Part shown: positions 1 through 8,807 of the stretch, in pieces
Position numbering within the stretch: the stretch's first letter is position 1
Layout: every line of letters begins with the position of its first letter
Source: Akkermansia muciniphila
GTDB lineage: Bacteria; Verrucomicrobiota; Verrucomicrobiia; Verrucomicrobiales; Verrucomicrobiaceae
Length of the DNA stretch: 38,619 nt
Direction: 5' to 3'
Assembly: GCA_945882215.1 (NCBI GenBank)
Contig: CAMCWM010000030.1
Location: forward strand, 1 to 38,619
Translations under genes and position numbers: made by a program
Notes under the pieces: model-generated
What the model was told of the DNA's origin: nothing
Database searches by the model: none
The model's input: only the letters and a program-made list of their open reading frames with translations

Positions 1-1
1 T

Positions 2-244
2 ACCAGCGGGTTATCTCTACTTCCACCTCGCCGAAGTCAAGCCGCCCTCCTAGCTGAAGATCGTGGCATTCATGCTGTGGCCGTCTCTGCGATTAGCTAC
101 GTCTTCCATGTCGTGTTCCCGCATGCGCCTAGCAGCTTGCGGACTTTTGCTTTTTTGATGCTGGTCATGCTTGCTCCAATTCAGCCTGTGACAAAGTGGT
201 TGGAGCGGCTTGGTCAAAAGTGGGAGCAACGGAAAGGTCGATGA
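2..244 (+). CDS. Possible C-terminal end of an unidentified gene (cut by window edge)
   Basis: The left edge has two competing readings. One frame is open from base 2 to a TGA at 242-244 and gives about 80 residues with a hydrophobic stretch (FAFLMLVMLAPIQ) and a basic tail (KWEQRKGR), as in the last helix of an acyltransferase-3-like membrane protein. Another frame ends at a TAG at 51-53 with the tail YLYFHLAEVKPPS and has the GC-ending codons typical of this genome. Only one can be real and I cannot decide from 80 codons. Nothing else is visible up to the sulfatase start at 279. Confidence 0.3.
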   Translation, partial: TSGLSLLPPRRSQAALLAEDRGIHAVAVSAISYVFHVVFPHAPSSLRTFAFLMLVMLAPIQPVTKWLERLGQKWEQRKGR

Positions 245-278
245 CACATTCCCGCTCCTCCCGCGTTCCCAGCGCACC

Positions 279-1736
279 ATGAAATCCGCGCTGCTCTGCC
301 TCCTCCTCTTCGCCCTCTGCCCTGCGCTCTTCTTGCCCTCCGAAGCCTTGGCGAAGGAGGGCGCGGCGAAGCCTCACATCATCTTCGTCATGGCCGATGA
401 CATGGGCTGGGGGCAGACGGGGTATCGCGGTCATCCGGTGTTGAAGACGCCGAACCTCGACGCGATGGCGGCGAATGGGCTGCGCTTTGAGCGATTTTAC
501 GCGGGGAATCCGGTGTGCTCGCCCACGCGGGCCACGGTGCTCACGGGACGCACGAATGATCGCACCGGCGTGCTCACGCATGGCTATGCGCTGCGCTTGC
601 AGGAGAAGACCATCGCGCAGGCGCTGAAGAGCGAGGGCTATGTGACCGGGCACTTCGGCAAGTGGCATCTCAACGGCCTCAAGGGGCCGGGAGCGCCCGT
701 TTTGAAGGACGATCCGCGCAATCCCGGTGCGTTCGGCTTTGATGAATGGGTGTCGATGACGAACTACTTCGACAAAGACCCGCTCATGAGCCGCATGGGC
801 GAGTTTGTGGAGTTCAAGGGCGACTCCTCCGACATCGCCGTGGGCGAGGCGGTGAAATTCATCGACAAACATCGCGCCGCGGAGAAGCCGCTGTTTGCCA
901 TCATCTGGTTCGGCAGCCCACACGGCCCGCACAAGGCGCAGGATGCAGACAAGGCCACCTTCGCAGATCTCGACAACCTTTCCCAGCAGCACTACGGCGA
1001 ACTGGTGGCGCTGGATCGTGCCGTGGGCACGCTGCGTCAGAAGTTGCGCGACACCGGACTCGCCGACAACACCATGCTTGTCTTCAACAGCGACAACGGC
1101 GGCCTGCCCGGCATCGAACCGCCGACCGTGGGCGGTCTGCGCGGCAACAAAGGCAGCGTCTTTGAAGGCGGCCTGCGCGTGCCCGGCATCATCGAGTGGC
1201 CCGCGATGATCAAACCGCGCATCACGAGTCATCCCGCTTGCACGCTCGATTTGTTCCCCACCGTCGCGGACATCGTCGGCCTGCCGGATGACGTGATGAT
1301 CAAACCGATCGACGGCATCAGCCTGAAGCCGCTCTTTGCCGGAGAAATCGGGGAGCGCACCAAACCCCTCGGCTTCCGCTTCGGCAGCAAGCTCGCACTC
1401 ACCGGCCCGCGCTTCAAGATCCTCACCGAGAACCTCGAGAAGGCCAGCTTTCAGCTCTACGACATCATCGCCGATCCGAACGAGACCACCGACCTCAGCA
1501 CAAAAGAACCGCAGGTGTTTGAGCAGATGAAAAAAGACCTGCTCGCCTGGAATGACAGCGTGAGCGCCAGCTTCGACGGTAAAGACTACCCCGAAGGAAA
1601 AGTCACGCCGCCCGATCCCCAGTCGATCCCATGGACCGAGCACCCCAGCTACAAACCCTACCTCGCCGAATGGCAGAAGCGCTGGGAATACAACCCGGCC
1701 GACCGCGGCACGAAGAAGAGAAAGAAGGCGGAGTGA
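279..1736 (+). CDS. Secreted type I sulfatase (formylglycine-dependent)
   Basis: Predicted periplasmic sulfatase of 485 residues that would hydrolyse sulfate esters, probably on carbohydrates. I chose the ATG at 279 because it starts a clean signal peptide (MKSALLCLLLFALC, ending near residue 25); an in-frame ATG at 210 would add 23 residues of non-signal character. After the signal come the metal ligands ADDMGWG (Asp40, Asp41), the sulfatase signature CSPTR at 80-84 whose Cys80 would be converted to formylglycine, GKWHL, and the distal metal motif NSDNGG. Length fits the S1 family. It is convergent with a second sulfatase whose stop codon directly abuts this one. The substrate cannot be read from sequence. 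Confidence 0.93.
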   Translation: MKSALLCLLLFALCPALFLPSEALAKEGAAKPHIIFVMADDMGWGQTGYRGHPVLKTPNLDAMAANGLRFERFYAGNPVCSPTRATVLTGRTNDRTGVLTHGYALRLQEKTIAQALKSEGYVTGHFGKWHLNGLKGPGAPVLKDDPRNPGAFGFDEWVSMTNYFDKDPLMSRMGEFVEFKGDSSDIAVGEAVKFIDKHRAAEKPLFAIIWFGSPHGPHKAQDADKATFADLDNLSQQHYGELVALDRAVGTLRQKLRDTGLADNTMLVFNSDNGGLPGIEPPTVGGLRGNKGSVFEGGLRVPGIIEWPAMIKPRITSHPACTLDLFPTVADIVGLPDDVMIKPIDGISLKPLFAGEIGERTKPLGFRFGSKLALTGPRFKILTENLEKASFQLYDIIADPNETTDLSTKEPQVFEQMKKDLLAWNDSVSASFDGKDYPEGKVTPPDPQSIPWTEHPSYKPYLAEWQKRWEYNPADRGTKKRKKAE

Positions 1737-3161
1737 TCACTTCACAGCCTTCGCCGCCTCGGCGCGCTTCTTGAAGGCGGACAGGCTGCGATGCGGAAAC
1801 GGCAACGGCGTGGATGCGGGCATGGAATCGAGCACGGCTTGCAGTTTGGCCCGCACGGCCGTTTCGGCATCCTTTGGCAGCGGATGCTGCTCGGCGGGAT
1901 CAGCGTCGAGATCGAACAAGTCGCCGTTGTTCTTCAATTTGAAGCGTTCATCGCGGGCGACACGTTCGTCGGCGTAGTGGTTGAAGATCCACTTTCGTGG
2001 TGCAGGAGCCTCGCTACGCAAAAACGGGGCAAAGGACTGGCCGTCGAGCTTCAGCGAGGCAGGTGGCTTCGCTCCGGCGAGATCGCAGATCGTCGGGAAG
2101 AGGTCGGTGAAGTCGGCGAGTGCCGCAGTGCGGCCTCCTTTCACGAGCTGCGGACTGTGGATGATGAGCGGGACATTGCCGCCAGCCTCGTTGATCTGAT
2201 ACAGGCCACCGTTTACAACGCGACCGTTCGCGCGGGCAGAGAGCGTCTTTTCCGTGCCGTTGTCGGACGCGATGATCACGACGGTGTTTTTTATGAGATC
2301 GAGCCGCTCCAGCTCGGCGATGATCGCGCCGACCTGCTTGTCGGCATATCGCAGCATGTCGGCGAAAAGATCGTGCTCCTCCTTCGGCGGATTGGCGCGG
2401 TTGTCGGGCGTGGTGACGACCTGCTGCTTCACATTTTGCCCGTGGGTGAGCACCCTGGCGTGATAAAACAGAAACGGCTGTTCCCTGTGCCTGCGGTAGA
2501 AGTCGAACGCGAAGTCGAGAAACACATCCGGGCCAAACTTGCCCTGCGCGACCTCGCGTTTGCCGTTGCGCAGCAAAACCGGGTCCCAGTAGCGGCTTTC
2601 GATCTTCCGCGTGGCCTCGGTGAGGAATTCGGCGTCGTTGTTCGCGATGGCCTTTTGAAACGCGGCCATGAAATCCGCGTCCGCCTTGTCGCGGTCGATG
2701 CTGCCGGGCCATACGAGCTGCTCGTCGAAGCCGTGACGCGTGATCGCGTCCGGTTCATCGTAGAGGTTGTTCACCTGCCACTTCCCAGCGATGCCCGTGG
2801 CATAGCCGGCATCGCGCAGCACGCGCGCGTAGGTCGTCTCGCGCTGCGGGTCGAAGCCGCCGCCGCTGTAGAGCGCCGCGTCGTGATGCAGATACCATCC
2901 CGTGCGGAACGGATAGCGCCCCGTGAGCATCTGCACGCGGCTGGGGCCGCACACGGTTGTGGTGTAGCAGTTCGCGAAGCGCACACCGCCTGCGGCGAGC
3001 TTGTCGATGTTCGGCGTGCAGTTCTCCTCGCTGCCGTAGCAGCCGAACCACTCGCGCCCCACATTGTCGAGCAGGATGACGACGATGTTCGGCTGTTTCG
3101 CAGCAACAGCAGGCGCATGCAGGCACAACAAACTCAGGATGATGAAACAGAAGCGGCTCAT
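1737..3161 (-). CDS. Secreted type I sulfatase, second copy type
   Basis: A 474-residue sulfatase on the minus strand. The start at 3161 gives a signal peptide (MSRFCFIILSLLCLHAPAVA); upstream on that strand AGAGGA lies a few bases before the ATG, which favours it over an in-frame start 18 bases earlier. The signature CGPSR is at 71-75 with Cys71 as formylglycine precursor; SDNGTEK is the distal metal motif. The first metal motif reads LLDNVG, so the usual second Asp of the DD pair is Asn33. Sequence around the catalytic core differs clearly from the neighbouring sulfatase, so the two probably act on different sulfate positions or substrates. It is divergent from the M20 gene across 115 bases. 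Confidence 0.92.
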   Translation of the reverse strand: MSRFCFIILSLLCLHAPAVAAKQPNIVVILLDNVGREWFGCYGSEENCTPNIDKLAAGGVRFANCYTTTVCGPSRVQMLTGRYPFRTGWYLHHDAALYSGGGFDPQRETTYARVLRDAGYATGIAGKWQVNNLYDEPDAITRHGFDEQLVWPGSIDRDKADADFMAAFQKAIANNDAEFLTEATRKIESRYWDPVLLRNGKREVAQGKFGPDVFLDFAFDFYRRHREQPFLFYHARVLTHGQNVKQQVVTTPDNRANPPKEEHDLFADMLRYADKQVGAIIAELERLDLIKNTVVIIASDNGTEKTLSARANGRVVNGGLYQINEAGGNVPLIIHSPQLVKGGRTAALADFTDLFPTICDLAGAKPPASLKLDGQSFAPFLRSEAPAPRKWIFNHYADERVARDERFKLKNNGDLFDLDADPAEQHPLPKDAETAVRAKLQAVLDSMPASTPLPFPHRSLSAFKKRAEAAKAVK

Positions 3162-3276
3162 GGTTCCTCTAACGAGCATGACACGGCGAGTTATCCAAAC
3201 TTGAGCCTCGACGGAGTTTGCGATGATGGAGTAAATCGAGGTGGCGATGACGTTTCGTCATTTCCATCCTTTCCGC

Positions 3277-4578
3277 ATGAAGCCGCTCACCCTTGCCATC
3301 CTCGCCACCTTCAGCCTGCATGCCGCAGATCCTATCGACACCTTCATCGAAGAGCAGCGGCCCTCGTTGATCCAACTCTACGAGCACCTCCATGCGAACC
3401 CCGAGCTGTCGTTTCGTGAGGAGAAGACCAGCGTTCGCATGGCGCAGGAAATCCGGGCGGCGGGATTTGAGGTGACGGAGAAAGTCGGCGGCTTCGGTGT
3501 GGTGGCCGTGCTGAAAAACGGGCCGGGAAGAACGGTGCTCGTGCGCACCGATCTGGATGGACTGCCCGTGCGCGAGATCGGCTCCGTTCCTTACGTCAGC
3601 AAAACGACCACGAAGGATGACGCAGGCAATGATGTGTCTGTGATGCATGCCTGCGGCCACGACATGCACATGACCTGCTGGATCGGCGCGGCGCGGGCGC
3701 TTGCTGCCTCAAAGGACCAGTGGAAGGGCACGCTCGTCTTCATCGCGCAGCCAGCCGAGGAGCGCGGCATGGGCGCGCTGGCCATGATCGAGGACGGCTT
3801 GTTCGTGCGCTTCCCGAAGCCGGAAGTGTGCCTCGCGCTGCATTGCGATGCCGGGCTGCCTGTGGGCACCTTCGGCGTCACCAGTGGTCCGGCCACCGCG
3901 AGCACGGACACGGTGGACATTCTCGTCAAAGGCGTCGGCGGCCATGGAGCGATGCCCAACACGACCAAAGACCCCATCGTGCTCGCCTCGCAGATCGTGC
4001 TGGCCTTGCAAACCATCGACAGCCGCGAATTGCATCCGGTGGAGCCTGTCGTGATCACGGTGGGCAAGTTCAACGGCGGCACGAAGCACAACATCATCCC
4101 CGACAAGGTCGAACTCGGCCTCACCGTGCGCACCACCAGCCCCGAAACGCGAAACCAGGTGCTGGAGTCAATCAAACGCATCTGCCGCGGCCTCGGCATC
4201 GCCGCTGGTTTGCCGGAGAACCTGCTGCCTGAGATCAAGCTGACCGGACCCGGCACGCCATCCTTGTTCAATGATCCGGCGCTCACCGAACGCGTGAGCC
4301 AGGTCTGGGCCGATGCCTTTGGCAAAGCCAACATCATCGAACGCAAGGCCACGATGGCTGGCGAGGACTTCTCCCGCTACACGATGACCTCCGACAAGAT
4401 TCCCGTCTTCCTCGCCTGGCTCGGCACCGTAGCGCCCGAAAAAGTCGAAAAGGCAAAGACGACAGGCGAAATCCTACCCAGCCTGCATTCGCCGTTCTAC
4501 CGCCCCGAGGCAGCACCCTCCATCGCCGTGGGCGTCAAGGCGATGACCCTCGCGGTGATGAGTGAACTCAACCGTTGA
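3277..4578 (+). CDS. Secreted M20-family amidohydrolase (HipO-like)
   Basis: A 433-residue metal-dependent amidohydrolase of the M20D type, which cleave N-acyl or amide bonds of amino acids. The ATG at 3277 starts a short signal peptide (MKPLTLAILATFSLHA), indicating export. The metal-binding segment HACGHDMH is at 124-131 (Cys126, His128), followed by PAEERGMGALAMIEDG, the dimerisation-domain motif GVGGHGAMP, and near the C-terminus MAGEDFSRY with the last metal-binding Glu. Length is normal for the family. Its TGA lies five bases before the ATG of the next gene, so the two are probably one transcript. The exact substrate is unknown. Confidence 0.9.
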   Translation: MKPLTLAILATFSLHAADPIDTFIEEQRPSLIQLYEHLHANPELSFREEKTSVRMAQEIRAAGFEVTEKVGGFGVVAVLKNGPGRTVLVRTDLDGLPVREIGSVPYVSKTTTKDDAGNDVSVMHACGHDMHMTCWIGAARALAASKDQWKGTLVFIAQPAEERGMGALAMIEDGLFVRFPKPEVCLALHCDAGLPVGTFGVTSGPATASTDTVDILVKGVGGHGAMPNTTKDPIVLASQIVLALQTIDSRELHPVEPVVITVGKFNGGTKHNIIPDKVELGLTVRTTSPETRNQVLESIKRICRGLGIAAGLPENLLPEIKLTGPGTPSLFNDPALTERVSQVWADAFGKANIIERKATMAGEDFSRYTMTSDKIPVFLAWLGTVAPEKVEKAKTTGEILPSLHSPFYRPEAAPSIAVGVKAMTLAVMSELNR

Positions 4579-4583
4579 TCCTC

Positions 4584-5678
4584 ATGAATCGCCGCGACAC
4601 CCTTGCCCTCACACTCGCCGGATTGGGCCTGCCCATCCGCGCCCAATCCGCCACTTTTTCCACCATGCATAACGCCGCCCAGATCATCCAGACGCAAATC
4701 GACAACGGCACGCTGCATTCCGCCGTGCTGCATGTGCGTCGTGGCGATCAGGTGACGCAGCATGTCTTCGGCAAAGCAGAGCCGGATTCGATGTTCCTGC
4801 TCGGCTCGATCACCAAACCGCTCGCGGTGGCTCTGCCAGTGATGATTTTGGTGGATCGTGGTGAGCTGAAGCTCTCGGATCACGCGGTGAAATACCTGCC
4901 CGAGTTCAGCGAAGGCGCGCGGAAGGACATCACCGTCGAGCAACTGCTCACGCACACCTCCGGCTTGCCAGACCAGTTGGAGAACAACAGCGAACTGCGC
5001 GCGCATCACGCACCGCTGCCGGAATTCGTGAAAGGCGCGGTCCGCACGCCGCTGCTCTTCGCTCCGGGCACGAATTATCATTATCAAAGCATGGGCATCC
5101 TGCTCGCGGCGGAGATCGTGGAGCGCATCACGAAGACACCACTGCCCGAATTTCTGCAGCAGCACGTTTTCACGCCGGTCGGCATGTCACGCAGCGTTCT
5201 CGGCCTCGGCAAATTCAAGAAATCGGACATGGTGCCGATGCAGACCGAACACGCCGCGCCCGAGGCCGGAGCTGGTGATCCAAACGCCCGTGATTGGGAC
5301 TGGAACAGCGATTACTGGCGGAATCTTGGCGCACCGTGGGGTGGCGCGCACAGCACGGCATCTGATGTGGCCGCCTTCCTGCGCAGTTTCCTGCATCCTG
5401 ACGGCAAATTGCTGCTCGAGGCAACCGCACGGCTCATGATCCAGGATCACACGCCCACGCTCGAAGCGCATCGCGGCATCGGATTCATGGTCGGACCTGC
5501 GGGTCTTGGCAAAGGCTGTTCCGCCCGCGCTTTCGGCCATAGTGGCTCCACAGGCACCCTAGCCTGGGCTGATCCGGCCACCGACACCACCTTCGTGCTG
5601 CTCACCGCGCTGCCGAAAAACGTGTCCGGCTCGCTGATCCTGTATCCCGTGTCCGACCTGGTTTCGTCCCAGGCCTGA
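4584..5678 (+). CDS. Exported serine hydrolase of the beta-lactamase/transpeptidase-like fold
   Basis: A 364-residue serine hydrolase of the class C beta-lactamase / esterase EstB family (PF00144). The ATG at 4584 yields NRRDTLALTLAGLGLP, a Tat-like or Sec signal with twin arginines. The nucleophile motif SITK is at 75-78 (Ser75, Lys78), the second motif region is NYHYQSMG, and HSGSTG near the C-terminus is the third box. It follows the M20 amidohydrolase by five bases, suggesting a pair acting on the same exported substrate class, for example amino-acid conjugates or peptides; that is inference. Actual beta-lactamase activity should not be assumed. Confidence 0.88.
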   Translation: MNRRDTLALTLAGLGLPIRAQSATFSTMHNAAQIIQTQIDNGTLHSAVLHVRRGDQVTQHVFGKAEPDSMFLLGSITKPLAVALPVMILVDRGELKLSDHAVKYLPEFSEGARKDITVEQLLTHTSGLPDQLENNSELRAHHAPLPEFVKGAVRTPLLFAPGTNYHYQSMGILLAAEIVERITKTPLPEFLQQHVFTPVGMSRSVLGLGKFKKSDMVPMQTEHAAPEAGAGDPNARDWDWNSDYWRNLGAPWGGAHSTASDVAAFLRSFLHPDGKLLLEATARLMIQDHTPTLEAHRGIGFMVGPAGLGKGCSARAFGHSGSTGTLAWADPATDTTFVLLTALPKNVSGSLILYPVSDLVSSQA

Positions 5679-5753
5679 TCACGCTGGATTTTGCCATGCT
5701 CAAAGTGGGAATATCCCATGCCTCCGCGTCGTACAGCCTGCAAGCCCACCACC

Positions 5754-8700
5754 ATGAGCAAATCCCTCCTCTTCCTCTCCCTGGCCCCTCTGGCCGTTTT
5801 CGCCGCCGAACCGCCTGTCCCGGCCAAGATCGAGTTCAATCGCGATGTGCGGCCGATCTTGTCGGACAACTGCTTCTACTGCCACGGCAACGACCCGAAG
5901 CATCGCGAGGCCGATCTGCGGCTCGACATTCGTGAGGAAGCCATCACAGCGAAGGCTTTCGTACCGGGCAAGGTGACAGAAAGTGAGCTCGTGGCCCGCA
6001 TCCTGACCGATGATGAGGATGATCTCATGCCGCCCCCGGATTCGCACAAGAAGCTGACGCAGCGGCAGAAGGACATCCTGAAAAAGTGGATCGAGCAGGG
6101 TGCAGCATATCAGCAGCACTGGGCGTATGAGAAACCGGTGAAAGCGGCGATCCCGGCGGGCAAAAACAGCGTGGATGTGCTGGTGCAGAAGCGTCTCGCT
6201 GAGATCGATCTCAAGCCGTCGCCGCAGGCGGACAAGCGCACGTTGATCCGCCGTGTGTATTTCGATCTGCTCGGCCTGCCGCCGAAGCCGGAAGAAGTGG
6301 CGGCATTTGAAAAGGACACGTCGCCCGACGCCTACGCGCAGATGGTGGATCGCGTGCTCAAGAACCCGCACTACGGCGAGCGCATGGCCATCGGCTGGCT
6401 CGATGTGGTGCGCTTCGCGGACACCATCGGCTACCACAGCGACAATCCGCACAACGTCTGGCCTTACCGCGATTACGTCATCAAAGCCTTCAACACGAAC
6501 AAGCGCTTTGACCGTTTCACCATCGAGCAGATCGCCGGTGATTTGATGCCGGATGCGAATCAGGAGACCAAAGTCGGCTCCGCCTTCAACCGGCTGATCC
6601 TCAGCACCGAAGAAGGCGGCGCGCAGGCCAAAGACTACGAACAGCGCATGCTCACCGACCGCGTCCGCGCCGTCGGCAATGCGTGGATGGGCCAGACAAC
6701 GGGCTGCGCGCAATGCCACGACCACAAGTTTGATCCTTTCAACCAGCGCGACTTCTATCAGCTCGGTGCCTTCTTCGCCGACATCAAAGAGCCGCTCATC
6801 GGCCGCCGAGAGACCGGCATGATGGTGCTCGATACCGAGGGCGAAAAGAAGCAGGCGGACATCGCCAAGCGTCTCGCCGCGCTTCAGGCTGATTTTGCCA
6901 AGCCGCGTCCCGAGCTCGCTCCGGCGCAGGCCGCGTGGGAAGCGAAGGCTCTCGAAGCCACCACCGCCAACAGCCTGTGGCAACCTTTGAAGCCGCTCAC
7001 CGCCGCCTCCGTGAAAAAGAACGTGACGCTGAAGGCGGACAAAGACGGCATCGTGCGCGGCACGATCGACAAGAAACGCGAGGAACGAAAGCAGAACGAC
7101 GGCACCGAAACCTACACGATCACCGCCAAGCTGCCGAAAGGCACCACCGGCATCCGCTTGGACGCCTTGAAGGAAAAATCGCCCGGCATCGGACTCGCCT
7201 CAAACGGCAACTTCGCCCTCAGCGAGGTCGCTTTGACCATCGGACGCAAAAACAAGGCGGAGAAGCTCCCCATCGCGCATGCTAGCGCCACCTTTGAGCA
7301 GCCAAACTTCCCCGCGAAGAACACCATCGACGGCATCGCCGACCAAAAGCTCAATGGCTGGGCCGTTCTCGGTGCCACCGGCGCGGATCAGTCGCTCTAC
7401 CTCGAACTCGCCCAGCCACATGCCGACGCTGAGGCCCTGGTCACACTCACGCTGAGCTTTGCGCATGATGGCAATCACGAGATCGCCAACTTGCGGCTCA
7501 ACTCCACCACCGCAGCCGCGCCCATCCGCGCACCGTCCATCGCTCTGCCCGCCAAGGAGATCGCCGACATCCTCAAAGCGCCCGCTGACAAACGCACCGC
7601 GCCGCAAAAACAAAAACTCGCCGAAGCCTACAAGCAGATCGCGCCCGAGCTCGCCGCTCTCCGCACCCAGCTCTCCACCACCGAAAAAGAAAAGGCCGAT
7701 TTTGAAGCCGCTGCACCGAAGTGCATCGTCTCCATCAGCGACACGGCGAAGCGCACCGTGCGCATCCTGCCGCGTGGTGATTGGATGAACGAAAGCGGCG
7801 AAGTCGTGAAAGCCGCGCTGCCCGGCTACTTGCCGAAACCGAAGATCGAAGGCCGCGACCTCACGCGTCTCGACCTCGCGCAATGGCTCGTCTCCAAAGA
7901 CAACCCGCTCACCGCCCGCACCGTGATGAACCGCCTGTGGAAGCAGTTCTTCGGCACCGGTTTGAGCAAGGTGCTCGATGATCTCGGCGCGCAGGGCGAG
8001 CCGCCGGTCAATCCCGCGCTGCTCGACTGGCTCGCCTGCGAGTTCATGGACAGCGGTTGGGACTTCCAGCACATGGTGCGCATCATCGTCAGCAGCGACA
8101 CCTATAAGCAGGTCAGCATCTCCACCAAAGAACTCACCGCAGCCGATCCCTACAATCGGGAATGCGCCCGCCAGAGCACCTTCCGCCTCGATGCCGAAAT
8201 TGTGCGCGACAACGCGCTCGCCATCTCCGGCCTGCTCGTGCCAAAAATCGGCGGCCCCAGCGTGAAGCCCTACCAGCCCGCCAAATACTGGGAAAACCTG
8301 AACTTCCCCACCCGCGAGTGGCAGAACGACAGCGGCGAGAGCCTGTATCGCCGCGGCATGTACACCTGGTGGCAGCGCAGCTTCCTGCATCCGTCGTTGG
8401 TCGCCTTCGACGCCCCCAGCCGCGAAGAATGCACCGCCGAGCGCAACCGCTCCAACATTCCGCAGCAGGCATTGGTGTTGCTGAATGATCCAACGTATGT
8501 CGAGTCCGCCCGCGCTTTCGCTGCCCGCATCCTCACCGAATGCAGCGGCGACACCACGCAGCGCATCACTTGGGCCTGCCAACAGGCCTTGCAGCGCCAG
8601 CCGAGTGCTGACGAGATGAAGACGATCTCCGCGCTCTTCACCAAACATCTTGCCGACTATCAAAAAGACCCCGCCGCTGCCGAAGCTCTGCTGAAAACCG

Positions 8701-8804
8701 GCGCGGCTCCCACGCCCGCGAATTTGAGCAAGAGCGAACTCGCCGCGTGGACGCACGTCGCGCGTGTGCTCATCAACCTGCACGAAACGATCACGCGGAG
8801 CTAA
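5754..8804 (+). CDS. DUF1549/DUF1553 cytochrome (PSD1 family), operon A
   Basis: A 1016-residue exported haem protein of the planctomycete/verrucomicrobial PSD1 type. The ATG at 5754 begins a signal peptide (MSKSLLFLSLAPLAVFA). A cytochrome c-like domain follows with CFYCH at 40-44, then the DUF1549 region (about 120-330) with a second haem-type motif CAQCH at 318-322, a linker with a lectin- or CBM-like stretch (about 430-620), and a DUF1553 region (about 690-960). The family is known almost only from genome context; a role in periplasmic electron transfer during carbohydrate breakdown is inferred. It is followed after three bases by a DUF1501 gene, the usual partner. Family membership is firm, reaction unknown. 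Confidence 0.93.
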   Translation: MSKSLLFLSLAPLAVFAAEPPVPAKIEFNRDVRPILSDNCFYCHGNDPKHREADLRLDIREEAITAKAFVPGKVTESELVARILTDDEDDLMPPPDSHKKLTQRQKDILKKWIEQGAAYQQHWAYEKPVKAAIPAGKNSVDVLVQKRLAEIDLKPSPQADKRTLIRRVYFDLLGLPPKPEEVAAFEKDTSPDAYAQMVDRVLKNPHYGERMAIGWLDVVRFADTIGYHSDNPHNVWPYRDYVIKAFNTNKRFDRFTIEQIAGDLMPDANQETKVGSAFNRLILSTEEGGAQAKDYEQRMLTDRVRAVGNAWMGQTTGCAQCHDHKFDPFNQRDFYQLGAFFADIKEPLIGRRETGMMVLDTEGEKKQADIAKRLAALQADFAKPRPELAPAQAAWEAKALEATTANSLWQPLKPLTAASVKKNVTLKADKDGIVRGTIDKKREERKQNDGTETYTITAKLPKGTTGIRLDALKEKSPGIGLASNGNFALSEVALTIGRKNKAEKLPIAHASATFEQPNFPAKNTIDGIADQKLNGWAVLGATGADQSLYLELAQPHADAEALVTLTLSFAHDGNHEIANLRLNSTTAAAPIRAPSIALPAKEIADILKAPADKRTAPQKQKLAEAYKQIAPELAALRTQLSTTEKEKADFEAAAPKCIVSISDTAKRTVRILPRGDWMNESGEVVKAALPGYLPKPKIEGRDLTRLDLAQWLVSKDNPLTARTVMNRLWKQFFGTGLSKVLDDLGAQGEPPVNPALLDWLACEFMDSGWDFQHMVRIIVSSDTYKQVSISTKELTAADPYNRECARQSTFRLDAEIVRDNALAISGLLVPKIGGPSVKPYQPAKYWENLNFPTREWQNDSGESLYRRGMYTWWQRSFLHPSLVAFDAPSREECTAERNRSNIPQQALVLLNDPTYVESARAFAARILTECSGDTTQRITWACQQALQRQPSADEMKTISALFTKHLADYQKDPAAAEALLKTGAAPTPANLSKSELAAWTHVARVLINLHETITRS

Positions 8805-8807
8805 GCC

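Noticed and set aside
165..1643. Long open frame on the minus strand opposite the first sulfatase
   Set aside because: Antisense of a well-supported gene. High GC content with GC-ending codons leaves long open antisense frames; the translation has no family resemblance. The same reasoning removed antisense frames opposite other genes, for example 7200-8828, 11863-13458, 15462-16763 and 31548-32834.
3247..3261. Small palindrome ATGACG-TTT-CGTCAT before the M20 gene
   Set aside because: Six-base arms are too short to claim an operator; it may be a chance relative of the repeat at 26019.
1791..3419. Long plus-strand frame opposite the second sulfatase
   Set aside because: Shadow of the sulfatase, rich in Arg/Val/Glu with no recognisable motif; it also crosses into the M20 gene.
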